Shown: piece after piece, positions 57,399-64,000 of the stretch
How the letters are laid out: the number at the start of each line of letters is the position of its first letter
Position numbering within the stretch: position 1 is the stretch's first letter
NCBI GenBank assembly: GCA_963714455.1
Contig: CAVQON010000015.1
Span: forward strand, 546,220-610,219
Reading direction: 5' to 3'
Length of the DNA: 64,000 nucleotides
Source of the DNA: CAVQGZ01 sp963714455
GTDB taxonomy: Bacteria; Actinomycetota; Actinomycetes; Jiangellales; Jiangellaceae
Program-made: the position numbers and the translations under genes
The notes under the pieces: model-generated
What the model saw: only the letters and a program-made list of their open reading frames with translations
Told to the model about the DNA's origin: nothing
The model's database searches: none

Positions 57399-58412
57399 AT
57401 GAGCGCCACCGCGACCGTCCAGCCCGTGACCCCGGCAACCCTCCGCCGACGCCTGAACCACCACAAGGTCGAACTCACCGGACCGGCACGTCACGCCGTT
57501 CGTGGCGTCACCTCGGTCGTCGTGCACGGAGGATTCGGACACTGGGCGTTCGTGCTCAGTGATGGAACCCACGAGGCGGGCAGTGGGCCCGCTACGACTC
57601 GAGCTCTGACCAGTCTCGCGGTTGACGCCGTCGCGCGCGTCATCCGGGACTCAGGTACCCAGGTGTCCTTGCTCGTGCGCACCCTCAGCCACGCACCCAC
57701 GCTCGACGACCGCGTCGACCTGCCCCACGCACTGGAGCTGCTGCCCTGGGCTCCCGACATCGAGCGCGAACTCGCGTCGACAGCCGACGACCTGGCCGAG
57801 GCACTGATCACACCGCAGCAACGCGCACAGGAGGCGTGGGAGAGAAACCCGCACCGCATCCCGGTGATTCCAGGAAGAGACAGGATCGTGGTCGCCACCG
57901 ACGCCTCTCGTGGACGAAACCGTCCCGGCGGCCCTTCGTGGGCATGGGTCAGCGACGACGGATTCGGTGACGCGGCCTGCACCACCAAGGTGAGTTCCAT
58001 CAACGCAGCAGAACTTCTCGCCATCGCGCGCGCAGTCGAGGCCACCCCCGCCGACACACACGTGCACGTGATCAGCGACAGCAAGGCCGCCGTGGCGCTG
58101 GTGCGCAACCTTGGGAAGGGTCACTCCCCCGAGACACTGGCGGCCACCTTCTCGATCAAGGAGCGCGTGGCCGTCGAGGCCGCCTTGAGCGCGATTCGGA
58201 CCCTCGTTCTAGCCGGTCACCTGACGATCGAGTGGGTGCGAGGCCACAACGGCCACCGCCTCAACGAAGCCGCTGACAGACTCGCTCTCATGGCCCGACG
58301 GCTGAACGACGCCGGACTGGGAGGCGAGACCCGTGGTCGGGTTCGAGCCGTACTGGCGGAAGTCAGGGCCAGCAGAGCGTGCCAGCAGGACCACGCGGTT
58401 CTCGCCGCCTGA
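57399..58412 (+). CDS. RNase H-domain protein
   Basis: A 337-residue intact protein with GAGAGGAG before ATG 57399. The C-terminal half is an RNase HI fold: 'IVVATDASRGRNRPGGPSWA' (first Asp), 'KVSSINAAELLAIARAVEAT' (Glu), 'HVHVISDSKAAVALVRNLG' (Asp) and 'LTIEWVRGHNGHRLNEAADR' (His-loop and last Asp), so all four catalytic carboxylates are present. The N-terminal 160 residues contain a second, degenerate domain ('VVVHGGFGHWAFVLSDGTHE') that may be an inactive RNase H-like copy. It would cut RNA in RNA-DNA hybrids. Under the island promoter motif it may act in element replication or defence. Confidence 0.85.
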   Translation: MSATATVQPVTPATLRRRLNHHKVELTGPARHAVRGVTSVVVHGGFGHWAFVLSDGTHEAGSGPATTRALTSLAVDAVARVIRDSGTQVSLLVRTLSHAPTLDDRVDLPHALELLPWAPDIERELASTADDLAEALITPQQRAQEAWERNPHRIPVIPGRDRIVVATDASRGRNRPGGPSWAWVSDDGFGDAACTTKVSSINAAELLAIARAVEATPADTHVHVISDSKAAVALVRNLGKGHSPETLAATFSIKERVAVEAALSAIRTLVLAGHLTIEWVRGHNGHRLNEAADRLALMARRLNDAGLGGETRGRVRAVLAEVRASRACQQDHAVLAA

Positions 58413-58493
58413 ACGGCTCGGCTCGAGGGACGGGGAGGGCATGGCCTTGGCGGAATCGGTTTGGCCGGCCGATCCAGGGGGAACAATCTCATC

Positions 58494-58919
58494 ATGCCAG
58501 CAACGCCGACCAGCCCCGCCGCCCTGACCAGCATGATCACCGCCGTCGCCAGGCGCGAGATCAACAAGGCCAAGGCACCCTCCCTGGCGGACGCTCTGGT
58601 CGAAATCGTTCCGGACCTCTCCGCCAGGATCATGGAGAACGACTTCTTCGACAGCGACACCGTGATCGTGACCGGCACGAGCACTGCGGAAGTGCGGGTC
58701 CTGTCCAACCGCGTCGCCACCCGGGACCGATCCGTGCGCGACAAGATCGCCGCCGCCTTCCCGGCCTACCACGGCCTCATCGATGCCCGCGACACCTACC
58801 CGTGGTACTTCATCGTGCTGTCCCCGTCCTCAGGCATCGTGGAGCCGCCGGGACGGCTGTCCACCTGTCCCACCCACCACGTGGTCCTGCCCGCTACCGG
58901 GAGATGCGACTACTGCTGA
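58494..58919 (+). CDS. Hypothetical protein
   Basis: A 141-residue intact protein preceded by CAGGGGGAA. 'LTSMITAVARREINKAKAPS', 'IVPDLSARIMENDFFDSDTV', 'DKIAAAFPAYHGLIDARDTY' and a C-terminal 'RCDYC' with a lone CxxC. The central part suggests an alpha/beta fold. It ends near the DUF429 gene and starts 82 bases after the RNase H gene, so the three may share a transcript. No family is recognised. Confidence 0.65.
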   Translation: MPATPTSPAALTSMITAVARREINKAKAPSLADALVEIVPDLSARIMENDFFDSDTVIVTGTSTAEVRVLSNRVATRDRSVRDKIAAAFPAYHGLIDARDTYPWYFIVLSPSSGIVEPPGRLSTCPTHHVVLPATGRCDYC

Positions 58920-58957
58920 GCGCCGTGACCCGCCTCGCCTCCGAGACCCCACTCGCG

Positions 58958-60097
58958 ATGGACCCGCGCGCCTACATCGGGATCGACCTCGGTTGGTCCC
59001 GTGGAAGAACTGGCCTGGCTTCGGTGGACGAGTCGGGCCGCCTCACCGACTTCTGCTCGGTGCTCAGCAACGACGAGATCCACGACTGGGTGTCTGCTGT
59101 GCCTGGGCGAGCCGAGGTCGTGGCCGTGGACGCTCCCCTCGTAGTGCCGAACGAGACCGGGCAGCGGATACCGGAACGGTTGATCGGTCACGCCTTCGGC
59201 GCGTTCGGCGCCTCTGCTCACAGCTCCAACAGACACAACCTCGGGGGGCAGCCACCCCGGGCCCAGGTGTTGGCGCGACGCTTCGGATGGACTACCGACC
59301 CCAACAACGTCGAACCGTCAAGGACCCACACGGCCTGCGTGGAGGTCTACCCCCACCCGGCCCTCGTCGGGTTGTTCCGCCTGCCGTATCGGCTGGCCTA
59401 CAAGAAGGGCAGCATCCAGAACAGGCTCCCCGGCTTCCAGACCCTGGTGGCGCTCTTGGAGTCCGTGCCCGAGCTCGCGGTGGGTTCGCACCCCCAGTGG
59501 GCACAGGTCACCGGCACGCTCCAGTCCCCAACGAAACAGGCCCTTGACCAGCTCGAAGACGAACTCGACGCCATCGTCTGTGCTCATCTTGCCTGGTTGT
59601 GGCGCCATCGTCCGGGCTCCTTGCAGGTATACGGGAACGCAACCGACGGCTACATCGTCGCCCCACCACCGCCCACGCACTCACCACGCCGCCCGATCGT
59701 CCAACGCGGTGAGCACCAGGCTGAGCCGCATGATGCGAGGCAATCGTCGGCGGACGACAGCCCCCGGACAACTGCGACGGCAACCCACCTGCAGGCCCCG
59801 GCCACAGCCGTATCGGACATGATCAGGCTTCGACGGCTGCTCATCGACCGCGTCCTCCGCGGGGAGGGTCCAGTCACCTATACCGAGGCTGGCGCCCATC
59901 TCGGGCGTATTGCGAGGAACCTGACGCCAGTACTCACCCTGCTCGAACACGACTGCGCCCGGCACGGCGAACCCAACCTGGCGGTCCTGGTCATCAGCCG
60001 ACGACGCCGCGAACCCACGAAGTACGCCCAGCAAGGAATGGACTGGGTCGCCGAACAGCAGCGCTGCGCCGAGTTCTCGTGGAAGGTTGCGCGATAG
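58958..60097 (+). CDS. DUF429 protein (predicted RNase H-fold nuclease) with extra C-terminal domain
   Basis: 379 residues from ATG 58958; earlier in-frame starts at 58904 and 58925 exist. 'YIGIDLGWSRGRTGLASVDE' opens an RNase H-like fold with its first Asp, 'AEVVAVDAPLVVPNETGQRI' brings the second, and 'ACVEVYPHPALVGLFRLPYR' with 'YKKGSIQNRL' completes the DUF429 pattern. After a Pro-rich linker near residue 235, the last 100 residues ('MIRLRRLLIDRVLRGEGPVT', 'HLGRIARNLTPVLTLLEHDC') form a winged-helix-like part. DUF429 has been predicted, not shown, to be nucleolytic. It is fully open. Confidence 0.78.
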   Translation: MDPRAYIGIDLGWSRGRTGLASVDESGRLTDFCSVLSNDEIHDWVSAVPGRAEVVAVDAPLVVPNETGQRIPERLIGHAFGAFGASAHSSNRHNLGGQPPRAQVLARRFGWTTDPNNVEPSRTHTACVEVYPHPALVGLFRLPYRLAYKKGSIQNRLPGFQTLVALLESVPELAVGSHPQWAQVTGTLQSPTKQALDQLEDELDAIVCAHLAWLWRHRPGSLQVYGNATDGYIVAPPPPTHSPRRPIVQRGEHQAEPHDARQSSADDSPRTTATATHLQAPATAVSDMIRLRRLLIDRVLRGEGPVTYTEAGAHLGRIARNLTPVLTLLEHDCARHGEPNLAVLVISRRRREPTKYAQQGMDWVAEQQRCAEFSWKVAR

Positions 60098-60149
60098 TCA
60101 GCACTCGGCTCGACGACCGCTTCCCGCACGGCCCGCTTCGATCTTCCGA

Positions 60150-61514
60150 TCAGGCCGACGTCGCATCGGGTGGGCGTTGCACCCGCACAGGTCCAGTATC
60201 TCTTGTCGATCGGCTCGACAGGCAGCGCGCGCTCGGTAGGTGCCGGTACATCCCGGCGATGTCTCGGACGATCGAGGGTGGCGCCGCGACGAATCGACCT
60301 GCAAGTCTGGCGCGAGCGAGCTCGTGGTTGTCGGTGACGAGGTCGCGTGGGAGTTCCTGACCGGCTACCCACAGGTCCGGTGCAACGACGTGTTCGAGCG
60401 TGTGGACGTTCCAGTGGGCGATGTCGTCGAAGGCTCGGCTGGCGCCCAGGAGGGCACCGAGGACGGCTCGATCGGATGCCCCGCTCAGCGCTCCGGTACC
60501 GAGGAGTTCTCGGATGCGGGTGACGTCACGCGTGCACGCCTGCGACACCGGGGGTGAGTGAGCGGAGCCGACCGAGGTGGCGGTAGATCGTGTACCAGCC
60601 GGCAGCCGCCTCGTGGAGCTGCTGCAGCTGAGGGGTTGCCCAGCCGGACGCGATCGGCAGGTCGGGCAGTCCTGTGGCTCGCTGCAGCTCGCGGCCGGCG
60701 GCCTTGGCGATCAGGGCGCCGGCGGCGGCGTAGTTGGTGAGGGTGGCGACTCCGACGCGCGGTTCGGTGGTGAGCTGCCAGGCGAACCGGTGCAGGCGGG
60801 TGACCCGGTCGCTGAGCTCGGTGAGCGGGTCGTCGGTTCGGACGGCCGGTCGGGCGACGTCGAGGTCGGCCAGCCGGTCCGTCCCGCCTGCCCGGATCCT
60901 GGGGCTCGAGCCGCAGTTCGTCGACGGCGCGCCGTAGCGCCCGTCCGCCCTCGTGCAGCAGGACGGCGTGCTCGGAGTCGACGCCGGCTTGGATGGCCTT
61001 GAGCGCGAGGGTGTCGGCGGCGTCAGCCAGCAGGCCCGCCTGGTCGGCGAGTCGGTCCATCCCGGCGAGACGTTCGCCGAGCTGTTCGAGTCGTTCGCTT
61101 GCGCGGCGATGTGTGGACGCCGCCGGGGTCCCAGTAGGTGGCGAGCAGGTCGTGCGCGGTGCGGGCCAGGACGGCGGCACGCGTCCAGGCCTGCACAACA
61201 GGCTCGGTCGACTGGGCCTGCGTGTCCGGCCACGGCCGGGCTCGTCCCACGGAGGCGAGCACGTCGCTCAGGCGCGCCGCGGGCCGCAGCGGCTCCGGGA
61301 CCGCGGACGTGCCGGGCAGGGTGGCCAGTCGCTGCGGTCCGTGGACCAGACGTCCGCCGAGGGAGCCGAGCGCGGCGGCCATGTCCCGGTAGGCCTCGAT
61401 CGCGCGCAGTGCGGCGGCCTGGCTCGGGAACGTCGTGGCGATCAGCCGGCTGTGCGCGACGGCCATGGCGTGGGTGGTGTCGCGGGTGAGGTCGCCGTAG
61501 GTGGTGCGGCCGTT
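60150..61514 (-). pseudogene. Hypothetical island protein near the relaxase (three frame changes)
   Basis: GTG 61514 overlaps the stop of the preceding gene. 'DTTHAMAVAHSRLIATTFPS' and 'LSDVLASVGRARPWPDTQAQ' begin the protein. Single-base insertions near 61,125, 60,895 and 60,550 must be removed to follow it through 'RLEQLGERLAGMDRLADQAG', 'LTELSDRVTRLHRFAWQLTT' and 'ACTRDVTRIRELLGTGALSG' to the stop at 60150. About 450 residues, all-helical, with heptad-like Leu/Ala spacing. No family is recognised. It probably belongs to the transfer region because it adjoins the relaxase gene. Confidence 0.5.
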
Positions 61515-61954
61515 CACAGCAGGGTGCCGGTCAGCCGGGTGTAGGCCCGCGACAGCAGCGTCACCGCCCGGGACACGGCGATCAGGTCGCGGTGCTCCCA
61601 CCGGATGGGTGACTCGCCGAGCAGGTCGACGGCGAACCCGACCGCGTCGCGGATCAGCTGCGCGGTCTGGGCGAAGCAGTCGTCGAACGTGTCCAGCGGT
61701 GTGACCGGCCCGAGGTCGACCGTGTCCCCGGTGACGACGGCGGGGTCGACCCATTCGATCTCGCCGAGCGCCTCGGTCAGGTCGAGCGCGGCCTCCAGGC
61801 AGGTGGAGTCCCACCGACGCGGGTCGCTCTCCCCCAGCCAGGTCGCCGCGTTCGCGGCGGCGTAGATGACCGACCAGAACCCGTCCAGCGACGGCGGGGC
61901 CGACCGGATCACCTCCCGCGCCGGCTCGGCCCACAACATGCGCACCTCGACCAT
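61514..61954 (-). CDS. Small helical hypothetical protein of the transfer region
   Basis: A 146-residue protein; ATG 61954 is preceded by GGAAGGAGGTCGGG, the strongest ribosome site in the island. 'DGFWSVIYAAANAATWLGES', 'CFAQTAQLIRDAVGFAVDLL' and 'HRDLIAVSRAVTLLSRAYTR' predict a helical bundle. It is divergent from the relaxase gene and translationally coupled to the following gene. No family is recognised; a role in transfer regulation is inferred from position. Confidence 0.62.
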   Translation of the reverse strand: MVEVRMLWAEPAREVIRSAPPSLDGFWSVIYAAANAATWLGESDPRRWDSTCLEAALDLTEALGEIEWVDPAVVTGDTVDLGPVTPLDTFDDCFAQTAQLIRDAVGFAVDLLGESPIRWEHRDLIAVSRAVTLLSRAYTRLTGTLL

Positions 61955-61999
61955 CCCGACCTCCTTCCCCACGACGTCCCGGTCACCACGACCGTCACT

Positions 62000-62175
62000 G
62001 GGCCAGTACGCAACCCAGGCCGCCAAGACCGACACCCCGCCCGCAGCCATCGACCATCCGGCCGGGCCGCACCACGGGCTCATCAGGTCGGACACACATC
62101 TGGCACTCGAGGAATCGGCCCCCGGATTCCTCGTCCCGCATGTCGGTGTTGGCGGTCGGTTCCGCGTACTGGCCC
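62000..62175. repeat. 12-bp inverted repeat in the relaxase divergent region
   Basis: GGGCCAGTACGC (62000-62011) and GCGTACTGGCCC (62164-62175) are perfect inverted copies 152 bases apart, one before each divergent gene. They could be paired operators of one regulator or part of the transfer origin that the adjacent MobF relaxase would nick. The 255-bp region between the two genes contains no supported frame. Confidence 0.55.
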
Positions 62176-62208
62176 TACGAGAGGACCCGGAGCCGACGAG
62201 GAGGGGGT

Positions 62209-64000
62209 GTGCCGATCGTGGTGATGACGATTCACCGGCTCTCGGCCGGCAACGGCTACACCTATCTGCTGCGCCACACCGCGACCGGGGACGCGCAGCG
62301 CGACCCGGGGCAGGCGCTGACCGCGTACTACGCCGGCTCCGGCTACCCGCCGGGTGAGTGGGTCGGGTCCGGCCTGGCCCACCTCGGCACCGACGGGCAG
62401 CGCGTCGAGCCGGGGTCGGTGGTGTCGGAGGAGCAGATGGCGCGGCTGTTCGGACGCGGCCACGACCCGGTCACCGACACCCCGCTCGGACGGCCGTACC
62501 CGGTGTTCGCGCCGCTGGCCGAACGGGTCGCCCGCCGCGTCGCCCGGCTCCCCGACCACCTCAGCGGCGACGAACGCGCCACCGCCATCGCCGCGATCGA
62601 GCAGGCCGAGCAGGCGCGCACCCAGCCGGCCGCGGTCGCCGGGTTCGACCTGACGTTCAGCGCCCCGAAGTCGACCAGCGTGCTGTGGGCGCTCGCCGAC
62701 CCGGCCACCCACCAGGCGGTGCTGGCCGCCCACGACGCCGCGGTCGCCGACGTCCTGGGGGTGATCGAGCAGCGGGCCCTGTTCACCCGCACCGGCGCGG
62801 GGGGCTGCGCCCAGGTGCCCGTCACGGGGATGGTCGCGGCGGCGTTCCGGCACTGGGACAGCCGCGCCGGTGACCCGCAGCTGCACACCCACGTCGTGGT
62901 GGCCAACAAGGTGCGCGCCGCCGACGGGGCGTGGCGCAGCCTGGACTCCCGCGCCCTGCACCACGCGGCCGTGTTCGCCTCCGAGCTGTACAACGACCTG
63001 CTCGCCGACCACCTCGCCGCCCGGCTCCCGCTGCGCTGGTCCTGGCGCGACCGGGGCGCCCGCCGCTCCCCCGCCTACGAGGTCGACGGGCTCGACGACA
63101 CCCTGCTGGCCGCGTTCTCCACCCGCTCAGCCGACATCGACCACGTCGTGGCGCAGGCCGTCACCGACTTCCACCTCGCCCACGGACGCCGACCCACCCG
63201 CGCCGAGGTGATCCGGCTACGCCAGGCCGCCACCCTGGCCACCCGCCCGGACAAGACCCCGCACCGGCTCGGTGACCTGCTCACCCGGTGGGCCGAGCGG
63301 GCCCGGCGGCTCACCGGCCACGACCCCGACCGTCTCGTCACCGACGCCCTGGCGGGCAAGCCGACCCGCCGGCTGCGCGCGGACTGGGTCGGCGACGCCA
63401 CCAGCAGCCGGCTCGCCGACGCCGTGCTGCGCGACGTCATGGCACGGCGCTCCACCTGGACCGAATGGAACGTCGCCGCCTCCACTGCGCGGGTCACCCG
63501 CGGGCTGCGGATGCGCTCCCCCGCCGACCGCCTGGCCCTGATCGACCGCATCACCCGCGCTCGCTCTCGACGGGTGCGCACGCCTCGACCCCGACGACCC
63601 GGTGCGGGTCACCGCGGACGAGCTGCGCCGCCCCGACGGGGCCAGCGTGTTCACCCGCACCGGGGAACACCGCTACTCCCACGCTGCCCTGCTCGCCGCC
63701 GAGCAGCGCCTCCTGGACGACCACGCCGCCACCGGCGCACCGACCGTGCCCGACGTCGCGCTCGACCGGGTGCTCATCGGGGCCGAGGCCCGCGGCCGGC
63801 CGTTGACCGACGACCAGGCCGCCGCCCTGCGCGCCCTGGCCACCTCCGGACGGCAGGTCGACGTCCTCGTCGGACCCGCCGGCACCGGCAAGACCGCCAC
63901 CCTCGCCGCGCTGCGGCTGGCGTGGGAGTCCACCCACGGCCAGGGCAGCGTCCTCGGCCTGGCCCCCTCGGCCGCCGCCGCCGCTGAGCTCGCGTCCGCG
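62209..64000 (+). pseudogene. MobF-family relaxase/helicase (TrwC/TraI-like), cut by window end, one frame change
   Basis: GTG 62209, or ATG 62224 giving 'MTIHRLSAGNGYTYLLRHTA', the usual start of MobF relaxases. 'FDLTFSAPKSTSVLWALADP' and the metal triad 'DPQLHTHVVVANKVRAADGA' (H-x-H) are typical. One inserted base near 63,565 joins it to 'LDGCARLDPDDPVRVTADEL' and the helicase Walker A 'VLVGPAGTGKTATLAALRLA', where the window ends. This protein nicks the transfer origin and unwinds the strand for conjugation. Its presence marks the island as conjugative or mobilizable. Confidence 0.88.

Noticed and set aside
1..64000. CRISPR arrays
   Set aside because: No series of 25-40 bp direct repeats with regular spacers was seen; the only short phased repeats are the ten-base array at 17,384, which has no spacers.

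Overview
The window comes from a high-GC actinobacterium, probably of the Nocardioidaceae or a related order; this rests on codon use, GTG starts, leaderless-looking promoters and crotonyl-CoA carboxylase/reductase, and no ribosomal RNA is present to settle it. It has two parts. Positions 1-17,085 look like chromosome: a methyltransferase-like gene fragment, an AbiEii-type toxin-antitoxin pair, ccr, a SAM methyltransferase, a GNAT acetyltransferase, an ArsR/AHSA1 cassette, an alpha/beta hydrolase with a divergent HTH regulator, an oligopeptide-type binding lipoprotein, a LuxR-family ATPase regulator, and a cyclic-nucleotide-binding protein beside a giant class III cyclase. All but one of these genes are open.

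From about 17,260 to beyond the right edge lies a mobile island of at least 46.7 kb, probably an integrative and conjugative or mobilizable element. Its left edge is a 45-bp copy of the 3' half of tRNA-Met, beside a helically phased repeat array and a tyrosine integrase. At the far right a MobF (TrwC/TraI-like) relaxase-helicase runs off the window. The other end, with the intact tRNA, is not in view.

Inside the island, 18.7-29.4 kb holds a decayed RecB-like nuclease/helicase copy, a TPR protein, an XRE regulator with its operator, small zinc-ribbon proteins, a duplicated-domain protein, and an AAA ATPase/phospholipase-D-like pair. The block 29.4-42.5 kb (minus strand) is a large defence locus: two uncharacterised proteins X and Y, a ~1,790-codon DUF1998 superfamily 2 helicase resembling DruE of Druantia, a Cas4/RecB-like nuclease, a candidate restriction enzyme, a C5 cytosine methyltransferase and a Vsr endonuclease. 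The divergent block 43.1-50.9 kb carries two WYL regulators, an unknown protein, a uracil-DNA-glycosylase-like protein and a TM0106-type nuclease/helicase fusion. The block 50.9-60.1 kb holds an N-formylglutamate amidohydrolase-like gene, a VWA protein, a dual-specificity phosphatase, a DNA-binding protein, an ECF-like sigma factor, an RNase H protein and a DUF429 protein.

Two patterns cut across the island. First, many island genes keep clear family motifs but are split by frame changes; in my hand reconstruction about thirty are single-base insertions, against one likely frame break in the first 17 kb. This may be sequencing error or decay, so several entries marked pseudogene may be intact in the real genome. 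Second, a motif (TGTCAC, 20-22 nt, CAT) sits before at least five island transcription units, including the sigma factor gene and the nuclease/helicase operon, which suggests an element-encoded regulon.
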